Below are positions 1 through 9,347 of a stretch of DNA of 64,000 nt, piece by piece. The notes beneath the pieces were generated by a model that searched no databases, was not told the DNA's origin, and was given only the letters and a program-made list of their open reading frames with translations. Both the position numbers and the translations under genes were made by a program. The number at the start of each line of letters is the position of its first letter. Position 1 is the first letter of the stretch. This DNA is from Chryseobacterium culicis (GTDB lineage Bacteria > Bacteroidota > Bacteroidia > Flavobacteriales > Weeksellaceae): positions 1,272,665-1,336,664 of the forward strand of contig NZ_PCPP01000001.1 of NCBI RefSeq assembly GCF_002979755.1. Reading direction: 5' to 3'.

Positions 1-1
1 T

Positions 2-1012
2 CTTTCAACTTTCACTGACGAACAAGGTAAAAATCTTGTTCTCAAAAGTCAGATAAAAGTCGAAATACAGCCAAATCCAGTATTCAGGCTTGATGAAACA
101 ATTATTCCAATAGAAATAGTAACTCATTACAAATATAAATTCAACTTTGGTTTAGGAAGACTTTGGTCCCGAACTAAAAAATCTGATAAAAACACTGAAA
201 TACTTGCTAATAAATTATTTGAAACAGACATTCGTCTTTTTAACAAATTTGAAGATTTGGAAGAAACTGGTATACAGATTATAGGTCAAAGAATCATTGA
301 CTTTATTGTTCCAAAGGGAGTAGAATTTATTATGTCTCCTTCTATGGTCGAAATTAAAACCGACAACCCTAAACCTTACGGTCTTTTGGTACTTAAAGAT
401 GGTAGATCTATTCCCATTGGAATTATAAAAGGTTACGTGGCACAGCTCATATTCAAAGAAGGTCACCTTTTTACAATTAATTACACACCAGCTAAATCAA
501 ATGAATATACACATTATAGCTACCTCTCAAACAAAGAAATGATAAACAAAAAACGAAATTTTGTTGCAAGTGCAGCAAATAATGGTCTAAGTTATAATAG
601 TGTATTTGATGATGTAAATTTTGAAAGACTTAGACAAGGATATCCTGACGCGGGGAGCTTTCTTCGTATAGGAAAAAATCTTGATCCATCACTAGGTCTT
701 TATGCAGCTTACGCCTTTAAAGAGTTTGAAAATCAAAATAAGATAAAGTCAGTTTACAATTATATGCAACATGACAATCCTGCTGTAATTTATGATGTTG
801 CTATGCTATCAGGTAAGCTTACTAAAAATAAAAAAACTGCATCATTTTGTCCCTTAATGACAAGTGGATGGTCTTACAAGCGTCTATACAAAGACATTAT
901 AAATTCTAGAATAGCCGAAGCAGCGAATTTTCTTGAGCCTGGCTTGTGGACTACTTTCAATCGTAAAGGCACGAAAATTCTGATACCAGAAATTCATCAA
1001 AATAAAATATAG
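2..1012 (+). CDS. Unrecognised protein, 5' end outside the window
   Basis: The reading frame is open from base 2 to the stop at 1012 with no convincing start, so the gene begins to the left of the window; 336 residues are visible. I do not recognise the family. There is no obvious signal peptide or membrane segment in the visible part. The C-terminal third contains GLYAAYAFKEF, then CPLMTSGW, then EPGLWTTF, which look like conserved structural motifs. The next gene starts 3 bp after the stop, so the two are almost certainly translated together with a hydrolase-like partner. The position inside a defence-rich island suggests a conflict or defence role, but that is inference from context only. 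Confidence 0.7.
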   Translation, partial: LSTFTDEQGKNLVLKSQIKVEIQPNPVFRLDETIIPIEIVTHYKYKFNFGLGRLWSRTKKSDKNTEILANKLFETDIRLFNKFEDLEETGIQIIGQRIIDFIVPKGVEFIMSPSMVEIKTDNPKPYGLLVLKDGRSIPIGIIKGYVAQLIFKEGHLFTINYTPAKSNEYTHYSYLSNKEMINKKRNFVASAANNGLSYNSVFDDVNFERLRQGYPDAGSFLRIGKNLDPSLGLYAAYAFKEFENQNKIKSVYNYMQHDNPAVIYDVAMLSGKLTKNKKTASFCPLMTSGWSYKRLYKDIINSRIAEAANFLEPGLWTTFNRKGTKILIPEIHQNKI

Positions 1013-1015
1013 AAT

Positions 1016-1894
1016 ATGAAACTAGTACTATTACATGGCCGTTCGCAGCAAAATAAAGAAGAGGCTAAATTAAAAGAAGAATGGATAGATTCATTAGAGC
1101 GGGGATTACAAAAAAGCGGGCTGACTTTAAATCTGTCCGAAGATGATATTATCTTTCCCTACTATGGCAATTTACTAATTGACTTGATTGATAACCGAAA
1201 TAACTACCAAAAAGATGTCATTGAAAAAGGTGCAGGAGGACTTGATCCAGAATATGCTGCGTTCTGTTCTCAATTTCTAGAGGAAGTTGCCATTAATGCA
1301 GGAATATCAGATCAGCAGATAGCTGAATTCTCAAAAATTTCCATAACTGAAAAAGGTCCGCTAAATTGGCCTTGGGTACTGGCTATGTTACGAAAGATCG
1401 ACTCAGAATATTCTTTCGGCCAATCTACCCTTTGGGCTTTTACAAATGATGTATTTCATTACTTGAAGAATCCAATAATTAGACGTAAAATAGATGATTT
1501 TGTAAAATCTTTCCTTCCTGAAGAAGAATGTGTTTGGGTGGGACACTCATTAGGTTCTGTAATATCCTATAATATCCTGAGTACTTATAAAGCCAAAACA
1601 ATAAAGGAAATTATTACTCTTGGATCACCACTTGGCATGAAAGTAATTAAGAAGAACTTAAAAAGCCCGCTAATTATGCCCTTATGCTCAACAAATGGCT
1701 GGTACAATGCTTTTGATAAGAATGATACTGTTTCACTCTTTCCTCTAATAGATCCTCATTTTTATACAGACCCTGCTATCACAAATAATGGAAAGGTTCT
1801 AAACGATACGTCAAACAAACATGGAATCACTGGATATTTAAAAGATAAAGAAGTTGCATTACGCATCTATAATGCTCTAACAAATAAAATGTAA
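1016..1894 (+). CDS. Alpha/beta-hydrolase-like (lipase/esterase-type) protein
   Basis: 292 aa. It begins with a strand and turn typical of alpha/beta hydrolases (KLVLLHGRS) and has a nucleophile elbow GHSLG about residue 178. Downstream, FDKNDTVSLFPL and NKHGITGYL could supply the acidic residue and histidine of the triad. No signal peptide is visible, so it is probably cytoplasmic. It follows the preceding gene with a 3-bp gap. The substrate is unknown; a phospholipase or acyl-hydrolase effector in a defence module would fit the setting but is not shown. The gene ends exactly where the repeat at 1892-1972 begins, so its original downstream context has been lost or replaced. Confidence 0.65.
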   Translation: MKLVLLHGRSQQNKEEAKLKEEWIDSLERGLQKSGLTLNLSEDDIIFPYYGNLLIDLIDNRNNYQKDVIEKGAGGLDPEYAAFCSQFLEEVAINAGISDQQIAEFSKISITEKGPLNWPWVLAMLRKIDSEYSFGQSTLWAFTNDVFHYLKNPIIRRKIDDFVKSFLPEEECVWVGHSLGSVISYNILSTYKAKTIKEIITLGSPLGMKVIKKNLKSPLIMPLCSTNGWYNAFDKNDTVSLFPLIDPHFYTDPAITNNGKVLNDTSNKHGITGYLKDKEVALRIYNALTNKM

Positions 1895-1972
1895 CTTAAG
1901 GAGATTTCGAATAGCAAATTATTGTAGATTACAATTATATTATGGCACGTCCAGAATGTTTATTTCAAACAG
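1892..1972. repeat. Left copy of the ~81-bp element-end repeat (attL-like / relic attR)
   Basis: This stretch aligns with 16159-16240 over 82 columns, with about 62 matches and one gap. Both copies share gagatttcgaa near the left and end with ttatttcaaacag, after which they diverge completely. Read in the frame of the small gene at 16004-16186, the left end encodes NLKEISN, matching the C-terminus of that protein (NLKEISNT). It therefore looks like the right end of an earlier, related element, into whose end the present element inserted. The exact crossover dinucleotide cannot be seen. Confidence 0.6.
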
Positions 1973-2068
1973 CTACTTTGAAAAACAACCTTTTCTTTCT
2001 GCATTGACAATCTATAAATCAAAAAGTATTGATATTTTTCGTATTATAGAGGATCAAACTAATGAATC

Positions 2069-5000
2069 ATGAGCACACCAGAGCAACATGTACTTAATTT
2101 TTGGAGAAATGTGGAGGTTTTTGATCTTCCTCAATTTAATAAAAATAGTTATCAGCTTATAGAGAATAGCCCTCTGCCATGGTTACAGGAAGAGCGACTT
2201 GCAAAGGAAGACTATGTTTGGCAATACACTTTGCTTTTTGGAAAATTAGAGAAGAAAAAAGTCGTTGAAAATATTGATGCCTTGCTAAAAGTAAAAGATA
2301 CGCAAGCAGATTGGGAACAGTCAGTGACCGGAGACACTTGCCTTGCCACTATCCTTCTGGATGCCGAAGGAAGGCCTGATGAAAGAAGCTATGTTCTCGC
2401 ATCTTATATTGCCGGTATGCAAGTGCTTGAGCAAAACAAAAATTGTGAAGAGGTTTTATCATTACTCAATACTGTGCAAGCAGATTTTGAACTCCGCTAC
2501 AATATTCCCCCTGCTCCTGAAAATAAAATAGAAGATGATGAAAAACCGGTAAGAAAGGGAAAGGTTGTAACATTGGAGCTGTTGCATCATGAATTAAACT
2601 ACTTGCAAAAACAAATACAGGCCTGGAATAAAGAGCCTGTAAAAATATTTTTAATAGCAAAGGAGGTTCATAAGAATAGTAAATATGATGTCAATTTTCT
2701 GAATAGTTTTTATTTAGATGATCTTAACCATCTGTGTTCTTTAGATGCTAAGAATTACAATAGGTCATTGCAGGAATACCTGAATCTTAAAAATGTTGAA
2801 ACTCAAAGAAAAGATGTTTTAGCTGATCGCAAACACTTCTTTGACTGCATTAACCCCAAAAATATGTCTGCCGGAAAATGGCCTTCTTCAACATCTTACA
2901 GTCTTTATACTGCACAGTCTGCCGCAGTAAACGATCTATTTTCTTCTTTTGAAGAAGATGGTGGAATTAGAGGCATAAATGGTCCTCCCGGAACGGGAAA
3001 AACAACCTTGTTGCTTGATGTTGTTTCCGAAGTGATCGTTAAGAGAGCTATGCAAATGATGAAATTAGGATGTAATAATCTTTTTCATAGAAAGTATGAG
3101 AAAATAGAAAAAGATGAAGGTTTTGCCGGCTATTTCCACCTGCATAAGAGCCTGATCAATCAGTATGGTATTGTCGTTGCCAGCAGCAATAATACAGCGG
3201 TAGAAAATATCACCAAAGAATTGCCTTCTCTGAAGAAGATAGACAGTGGTGCTTTCCCTCAAGCAGCCTATTTTACAGAACAGGCACAGTATCTAACAAA
3301 GACTCCCAATTGGGGAACGTTAAGTGCCGCTTTGGGAAAAGCAGAGAATAGAAATATTTTTAGAAATGCTTTTTGGAAATCCGATAATGGCAAAAAGGGA
3401 AAATCTAATAAAAGTAAAGATTTTATATATTTCCATGATTTACTTCGCAATGTTTATCGCGATAAGGAAAATGACCAGAGTGAAAATCATCGTGTAAACT
3501 TTGAGACAACCAAAGAAAAATTGGCTCTTCATTTGAAAGATTTTAAGGCATTTCAACAAAAAGCAACAGCATTCCATAATGGTTTAACACAATATCAAAA
3601 AGATATAGAAGAAAAGGCCAATCTGGAACGGGAAAAAAGCCCATTGGAGCTTCGTGAAAAAATGTTACTTGAAAAGATTAAAATGCTTGAGCGACAAATA
3701 ACCGAACAAGAATTATCTATTGAGAATTTACGATTTTACTTACAACAATTGCAAGCTACAAAGCCTCTATGGTTCTTTTTCCAGAAATTGTTTAAAACGT
3801 CTTCCTATCAACAATGGAGGAAAAAAATTGAACAGTACCTCAATCAATATGATTGGTTGCAATCTCACTGTGTAACCCAGCGTAAAGAGCGACAAGAATC
3901 TGAGACAGAATTATCAACAATAGAGACTAAACTGCAACAAATTTCAAAAGAATTAGATGCTCTACAACGCTCTATCCATCTCTATCTTGCTCAGCGGGAA
4001 GAACTTCATACTTTGTACGGCATTGGTTATGAAAATTTAGCGGATGCCGATTTTATTTCTTTACCTATGAGTGAGATGCATAAAAGAATGCCTTATCACT
4101 CTGCTCAAGTTGCAAAATTGAGAAGTGAGATATTTTTGCTAAGCATAGAGCTTCATCAACATGCTATTATGGCAAATGCAAAATATGTACGCAATAACCT
4201 CAGTCTCTTTTTTGAAATGCTTTCCGGATACACAAATGTCAGTGAAAATATTGTCAGCAATTTATGGAGCACCTTCTTTTTGTGTGTACCCGTAGTATCC
4301 ACTACCCTCGCTTCCGTCAGCCGATTATTTCCTAACAAAGAAAAAGATCAAATCGGATGGTTGTTGATTGACGAAGCAGGGCAGGCCACTCCACAATCGG
4401 CGGCAGGCATCATTTATCGTTCTAAGCGATGCGTAATTGTTGGTGATCCTTTACAGGTTGAACCGGTCGTAACAATCCCTAAAAATTTGGTGTATAAACT
4501 CATGCAACAAGAAAAGGTAGATGAAATATGGTCACCGGTACAAACTTCTGTTCAACAGTTAGCCGATAGAATTTCGGCAAACGGAACTTATATGCCACTT
4601 GCAAATTCAGATGAACAAATATGGACAGGCTTTCCACTTCGTACACATCGAAGATGTGATAATCCGATGTTTGACATTGCCAACAAAATAGCTTATGACG
4701 GACAGATGGTAAAAGACACCGAAGATGATACCAAAAATAAATTTATTGGAAATTCCACGTGGTTTCATGTAGAGGACACAAACCTGGTCAATAAACATAC
4801 ACTCAAAGGTGAGATTGAATTGCTGAAAATAAAAATACAGGAATTAAAAGAAAATGAGTATCAGGGTGAAATCTTCATTATTTCTCCTTTCGCCTTGGTT
4901 GCCGGTTTTTGTGAATGGGAATTTAAAAATAATCCCAAAATATATTGCGGAACCATTCATAGATTTCAGGGTAAGGAAGCGGATGTTGTATTCCTTGTTT

Positions 5001-5164
5001 TAGGTAGTGACCCAAAATCTCCGGGAGCAAGAAACTGGGCTTCTCAAAAACCCAATATGCTCAATGTAGCGCTCACCCGCGCAAAGAAAAGAATCTACAT
5101 CATTGGCAATAAAAATTTGTGGGGACAATGTGACTTCTATAAGGATATGTGTAATGCCTTATAA
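2069..5164 (+). CDS. SF1 helicase, Upf1/DNA2-like (COG1112 type), with coiled-coil insertion
   Basis: 1,031 aa. Superfamily 1 motifs are all present: Walker A GPPGTGKTT about residue 305, Walker B LLIDEAGQ about 766, motif III VIVGDPLQ about 791, IHRFQGKEADVVFLVL about 965, and LNVALTRAKKR about 1003. About 300 residues without a recognised domain precede the first motif. Between motifs I and II lies a long insertion (roughly 480-650) rich in E, K, Q and L that looks like a coiled coil. Helicases of this type unwind nucleic acid 5' to 3' and occur in several phage-defence systems as well as in housekeeping. No nuclease or PLD domain follows the helicase core. It stands 238 bp upstream of gajA, so it may be a separate single-gene system. 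Confidence 0.85.
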   Translation: MSTPEQHVLNFWRNVEVFDLPQFNKNSYQLIENSPLPWLQEERLAKEDYVWQYTLLFGKLEKKKVVENIDALLKVKDTQADWEQSVTGDTCLATILLDAEGRPDERSYVLASYIAGMQVLEQNKNCEEVLSLLNTVQADFELRYNIPPAPENKIEDDEKPVRKGKVVTLELLHHELNYLQKQIQAWNKEPVKIFLIAKEVHKNSKYDVNFLNSFYLDDLNHLCSLDAKNYNRSLQEYLNLKNVETQRKDVLADRKHFFDCINPKNMSAGKWPSSTSYSLYTAQSAAVNDLFSSFEEDGGIRGINGPPGTGKTTLLLDVVSEVIVKRAMQMMKLGCNNLFHRKYEKIEKDEGFAGYFHLHKSLINQYGIVVASSNNTAVENITKELPSLKKIDSGAFPQAAYFTEQAQYLTKTPNWGTLSAALGKAENRNIFRNAFWKSDNGKKGKSNKSKDFIYFHDLLRNVYRDKENDQSENHRVNFETTKEKLALHLKDFKAFQQKATAFHNGLTQYQKDIEEKANLEREKSPLELREKMLLEKIKMLERQITEQELSIENLRFYLQQLQATKPLWFFFQKLFKTSSYQQWRKKIEQYLNQYDWLQSHCVTQRKERQESETELSTIETKLQQISKELDALQRSIHLYLAQREELHTLYGIGYENLADADFISLPMSEMHKRMPYHSAQVAKLRSEIFLLSIELHQHAIMANAKYVRNNLSLFFEMLSGYTNVSENIVSNLWSTFFLCVPVVSTTLASVSRLFPNKEKDQIGWLLIDEAGQATPQSAAGIIYRSKRCVIVGDPLQVEPVVTIPKNLVYKLMQQEKVDEIWSPVQTSVQQLADRISANGTYMPLANSDEQIWTGFPLRTHRRCDNPMFDIANKIAYDGQMVKDTEDDTKNKFIGNSTWFHVEDTNLVNKHTLKGEIELLKIKIQELKENEYQGEIFIISPFALVAGFCEWEFKNNPKIYCGTIHRFQGKEADVVFLVLGSDPKSPGARNWASQKPNMLNVALTRAKKRIYIIGNKNLWGQCDFYKDMCNAL

Positions 5165-5402
5165 ACTTTGAAAATATATTTTTAAAAAATTAATAAAACG
5201 AACCATAAATGTTTATAGGTTGTAGTTTTAATCAATAACTATTCAGGTCAATTATGGGAAACCATAATCTTGATAGCCTTAACTTTTATATTTTAGTGTA
5301 AATAAAACCATGAACTTAATACAATAACGAAAAGGATTTCTATCGATGTTAAAAACAGGATAGATAAAGACAGGAAATAATCTAATAACTCGAAATATCA
5401 TT

Positions 5403-7394
5403 ATGAGAATATCATCGATTACAATAAAGGGCTATAAATCATTCGGTCCTAAAGGAGTAACCATTCCTTTACAGGATAAGCTGGCCGGCTTTATTGGTTT
5501 AAACAGTGCCGGAAAGACTTCCGCATTAGAAACACTTAGAAAACTTTTCGGTGCATCGCTTATGGAGCGGGAAATTTTCGCATCAGACTTTCACATCGGA
5601 AAAGATGAAAGGCCTGAAGATATTACAGAAAGAGAACTTTCTATTGAAGTAAGAATTGATTTTCCAACAGATGGAGATGATTCAGTTCCTCATTTCTTTT
5701 CAGATATGGTTGTGGACGATACGTATGAAGATCCTTATTTACGGATACGACTTGAATCAAGCTGGAGAAAATCAGAACTAATACAGCAAGGAGAAATAGA
5801 AGTAAAGACCTATTTCATCAAGGCAGCAGAAGGCGTGCCGGAAGGGGCAGACACAAAGAAAATTTTCCCAAGTCATCTTAGAGGCCTTATTCAAATATAT
5901 TATGTTCCTGCAATCCGAAAGCCAGGTGAACAATTAAAGTATGCGTCTGGTAGTATCCTGCATCGGCTATTAAAAAAAATCAATTGGAAGGAGGATTTCA
6001 AAGAAGAATTTGATGCCAAGATAAGTGAGATCAATGATGCCTTCAAAGGATTGTCAGAGTTTAATACTATTCAAACTTCCATTACTTCCTTTTGGCAAAA
6101 ATTTCACAAAGATGAACGTTATAGCGAAACAACGTTAAGCTTTGGAGGAAGTGACCTTGACTCCATTCTTAAAAAGCTGGAAATATCCTTTAGCCCTACG
6201 GGTACTCACAAACCATTTGGTATTGATGAGTTGGGTGAAGGTTATCGTTCACTATTTTATCTGACTCTGGTATGTTCGTTACTGGACGTAGAAGAAGAAT
6301 TGGCCAAAGAAGAAGACGAAGAAACCATTGGAATAACAAGACCATTACTTACTATTTTGGCAATTGAAGAACCGGAAAACCACATTGCTCCGCAGTTGCT
6401 AGGAAGGGTTATTAAAATTCTTCAATCAATTTCAGAAAAAGAAAATTCACAAGTATTACTATCATCCCATACACCTGCTATCATCAAACGACTTGATCCG
6501 GAACAAATCCTTCATTTTAGAATTACAGAAAAATATGAAACTAAAGTGAATCTGATATTACTTCCTGACAAGGCCGATGAAGCGTATAAATACGTAAAAG
6601 AAGCCGTTCGCAATTATCCTGAAATTTATTTTGCCAGATTGGTTGTTATTGGTGAAGGCGATAGTGAAGAAGTTTTATTCAACAGGTTAATGGATGTTAA
6701 GGATGTTGACTTTGATGATAACATCATCACTTTTGCTCCTTTGGGACATAGGTTTGTTAACCATATCTGGAAATTATTAAACGCCTTGCATATTCCCTAT
6801 ATTACGTTACTCGACTTGGATAGAGAAAGAGAAGGAGGTGGTTGGGGAAGAATAAAATATGCTTTGAAACAGCTTTTGGAAATTGAGATTAAAAAGAATG
6901 AGGTATTAAAGCTAAAGGATAATAGCATATTAACAGCACAACAACTTGAAAAAATGCATACTTGGGATTTAACGAAAGTTAAAACGCTTCAAGGATGGCT
7001 TAGACGCTTAAAAGAGTATGACGTTTTTTATTCTGCCCCACTCGATCTGGACTTTCTAATGCTTACCCACTATCCTGAGTTTTATAAAAAAAACATACCA
7101 AAAGGAGGTGGCCCTCAAATCCCCGATAAAGATAAAGAACCAGAGGAATTTGAAGAAAAATTAACAGGGTCTATACAAGCCACATTGAAATCAAAAAAAG
7201 CAACCGGTTACACCTATTCTGAGGAAGAAAAGGAACTAATGATCTGGTATCACTACCATTTTTTAGGCAGGGGAAAACCAACCACTCATATCCAAGTATT
7301 GTCATCAATGACTGATGAGGATATTAAAGACAATTTACCACCTGTATTTACCGAAATTTTCGATCGTATATCTTCTATTCTAAAAGCTCATTAA
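5403..7394 (+). CDS. gajA: Gabija protein GajA: OLD-family ATPase with TOPRIM nuclease domain
   Basis: 663 aa. The N-terminal ABC-type ATPase half has Walker A GLNSAGKT (residues 32-39), a signature-like ELGEGYRS about 276, Walker B LAIEEPENH about 320, and the switch motif LSSHTPA about 357. The C-terminal TOPRIM half has GEGDSEE (about 417) and DLDRE (about 470), the acidic metal ligands. This ATPase-TOPRIM order is that of OLD nucleases. Followed 4 bp later by a UvrD-like helicase, it matches Gabija, in which GajA assembles as an oligomeric endonuclease held off by nucleotides and active when phage replication depletes them. Length is within the GajA range. No key residue appears missing, so the protein should be functional. 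Confidence 0.9.
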   Translation: MRISSITIKGYKSFGPKGVTIPLQDKLAGFIGLNSAGKTSALETLRKLFGASLMEREIFASDFHIGKDERPEDITERELSIEVRIDFPTDGDDSVPHFFSDMVVDDTYEDPYLRIRLESSWRKSELIQQGEIEVKTYFIKAAEGVPEGADTKKIFPSHLRGLIQIYYVPAIRKPGEQLKYASGSILHRLLKKINWKEDFKEEFDAKISEINDAFKGLSEFNTIQTSITSFWQKFHKDERYSETTLSFGGSDLDSILKKLEISFSPTGTHKPFGIDELGEGYRSLFYLTLVCSLLDVEEELAKEEDEETIGITRPLLTILAIEEPENHIAPQLLGRVIKILQSISEKENSQVLLSSHTPAIIKRLDPEQILHFRITEKYETKVNLILLPDKADEAYKYVKEAVRNYPEIYFARLVVIGEGDSEEVLFNRLMDVKDVDFDDNIITFAPLGHRFVNHIWKLLNALHIPYITLLDLDREREGGGWGRIKYALKQLLEIEIKKNEVLKLKDNSILTAQQLEKMHTWDLTKVKTLQGWLRRLKEYDVFYSAPLDLDFLMLTHYPEFYKKNIPKGGGPQIPDKDKEPEEFEEKLTGSIQATLKSKKATGYTYSEEEKELMIWYHYHFLGRGKPTTHIQVLSSMTDEDIKDNLPPVFTEIFDRISSILKAH

Positions 7395-7398
7395 GAAG

Positions 7399-9255
7399 AT
7401 GAAACGAATTAAACCAGAATTATGGATACCTGTGGATGATATGCAACTCGAACCGAGTGCTCTTCATATTGCTAAGGCATCTGAAAACCATTTAGTCGTT
7501 GCCGGACCGGGAGCGGGGAAAACAGAATTGCTGGCTCAAAAAGCCTGCTACCTTTTACAAACAAATACCTGTCCGTTTCCTTATAAAATTTTAGCTATCA
7601 GTTTTAAAAAAGATGCTGCTTATAATTTGAAAGAGCGGGTACGAGAAAGGTGCGGTGATGAGCTTTCAAAAAGATTTGATTCATTAACTTTTGATTCGTT
7701 TGCCAAGCAGATTTTAGATAGATTTAAGCAGGCACTGCCAGATGAATATAAAATGGAAAATGAATATGAAGTTGCAGTTAAAGACGCAGCTATTTTGGAT
7801 TATTATAAATCCGAAAACATTGACTATGCTAATACTACGGGTAATAAAGAAATGTTGGCATTACATGGTGGCAAATTACCACAGAGTAGTAACAATTTTG
7901 CAGAAAATATTAGAAATAAAGTATGGCAAAAAATATTAAAATCAAATCCTACTCCATTGTCTTTTCCCATGATAATGAGATTGGCTGAACTCATTATCAA
8001 TTCAAATCCTAAGATTAAACAATATCTGCAACAAACCTACAAGTATGTTTTCCTTGATGAATTTCAGGATACAACAGATATGCAGTACGAGTTATTTAAA
8101 AGTTGCTTTCTGGGAAGTGAAAGTTTTTTTACCGCAGTTGGCGACGACAAACAAAGAATTATGATGTGGGCAGGGGCAAGAAAAACAGTGTTTGACGATT
8201 TCACTAAAAATACCAGAGCATTTCGCGTTCCACTTACTATGAATTTTCGTTGTGCCCCTCGATTAGTTCATCTATTAAACTACCTTACTGAACATTTGCT
8301 TGGCAAGACAGATTTTGCCAGACCATCGCCTAAATGGCACCCTGATCAGGGTGAGTGTTTTGTTTGGACATTTGAAAATCCTAATGTAGAAATGGAAGTA
8401 CTCTTCCAAGACGTATCGAAGTGGGTGAAGAATGATGGTTTAGATCCAAGAGATATTTGTATCCTTATTAAACAAAACTTGGAGAGCTATGCGGGTAAAC
8501 TGATTGAATATTTCAATACTAACGGAATAAATGCCCGGGACGAAAGTAAGTTTCAAGATATTCTTACCAAGGAAGTCTGTCTGTATATAATTAATGCTTT
8601 TTATCTAATTTTTAATAGAAAAGATTTTGAAGCAAAAAAACAAGTCTTCGATTTCATAAGTAATATTCGTATTGAAATAGAAGATGAGCAGTTATTAAAA
8701 CTGGAAAATGAACTAATGAAATTTATAAAGGAGGCAAGGAAAAAATATGGTGGGGCCAACTTGAATGACGATAGCATTAAAACGCTTATTTCCGAAATCA
8801 TCATATTTGCCAACGAAGACCGTATATTGGCATATTATCCCGAATATCGTAATCTTAAAGAACTCACTACTTCAATTAATAATGTTCAGGATGAATTAAT
8901 TAAAAACTATGCTATTTCAAGCAATATAATCGCTGCGTTGGACATGCTTGTTGGAAAAGATACAATTCCGGTAATGACAATTCACAAAAGCAAAGGCTTA
9001 GAATATCACACCGTAATCTTTATTGGTCTCGAAGACGGAGCTTTTTGGAACTTTCAACGCCAACCTGATGAAGATAAATGTGCATTCTTTGTAGCTCTTT
9101 CAAGGGCGAAAGAACGAGTTGTGTTTACATTTAGTAGTATTAGGGAAAATGGTCGTTTTGGTATGCAGCCCCAAACATATAAAAACATAAGAGTTCTTTT
9201 TCAAGAACTTCAAAATTCTGGGATAGTAAAGATGACAAGAAGAAAACTTTCATAG
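7399..9255 (+). CDS. gajB: Gabija protein GajB: UvrD/Rep-like SF1 helicase
   Basis: 618 aa. It has UvrD-family motifs: GPGAGKT (residues 36-42), Walker B FLDEFQDT (about 219-225), motif III AVGDDKQRIMMWAGA, TIHKSKGLEYHTVIF (about 528) and VALSRAKERVVF (about 565). In Gabija, GajB works with GajA, sensing or processing DNA ends and stimulating nucleotide hydrolysis. The start ATG lies 4 bp after the gajA stop, with a purine-rich stretch in front, so the two are one operon. A strong bidirectional terminator follows at 9315-9347. Sequence and order are what an intact Gabija locus should show. Confidence 0.9.
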   Translation: MKRIKPELWIPVDDMQLEPSALHIAKASENHLVVAGPGAGKTELLAQKACYLLQTNTCPFPYKILAISFKKDAAYNLKERVRERCGDELSKRFDSLTFDSFAKQILDRFKQALPDEYKMENEYEVAVKDAAILDYYKSENIDYANTTGNKEMLALHGGKLPQSSNNFAENIRNKVWQKILKSNPTPLSFPMIMRLAELIINSNPKIKQYLQQTYKYVFLDEFQDTTDMQYELFKSCFLGSESFFTAVGDDKQRIMMWAGARKTVFDDFTKNTRAFRVPLTMNFRCAPRLVHLLNYLTEHLLGKTDFARPSPKWHPDQGECFVWTFENPNVEMEVLFQDVSKWVKNDGLDPRDICILIKQNLESYAGKLIEYFNTNGINARDESKFQDILTKEVCLYIINAFYLIFNRKDFEAKKQVFDFISNIRIEIEDEQLLKLENELMKFIKEARKKYGGANLNDDSIKTLISEIIIFANEDRILAYYPEYRNLKELTTSINNVQDELIKNYAISSNIIAALDMLVGKDTIPVMTIHKSKGLEYHTVIFIGLEDGAFWNFQRQPDEDKCAFFVALSRAKERVVFTFSSIRENGRFGMQPQTYKNIRVLFQELQNSGIVKMTRRKLS

Positions 9256-9314
9256 AAGGTAATAACCCTGAAGATTCGATTCTTGTTCTATAAAAATAAA
9301 CTTAGTATTGCATT

Positions 9315-9347
9315 AAAAAAGAGCGTTTAAATTAAGCGCTCTTTTTT
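9315..9347. terminator. Bidirectional rho-independent terminator between gajB and the TIGR02391 gene
   Basis: An 11-bp perfect inverted repeat, aaaaaagagcg / cgctctttttt (9315-9325 and 9337-9347), has an A-run on one side and a T-run on the other, so it can end transcripts from both strands. It separates the convergent gajAB and STAND/TIGR02391 operons; the TIGR02391 stop codon sits at its right edge. Confidence 0.85.
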
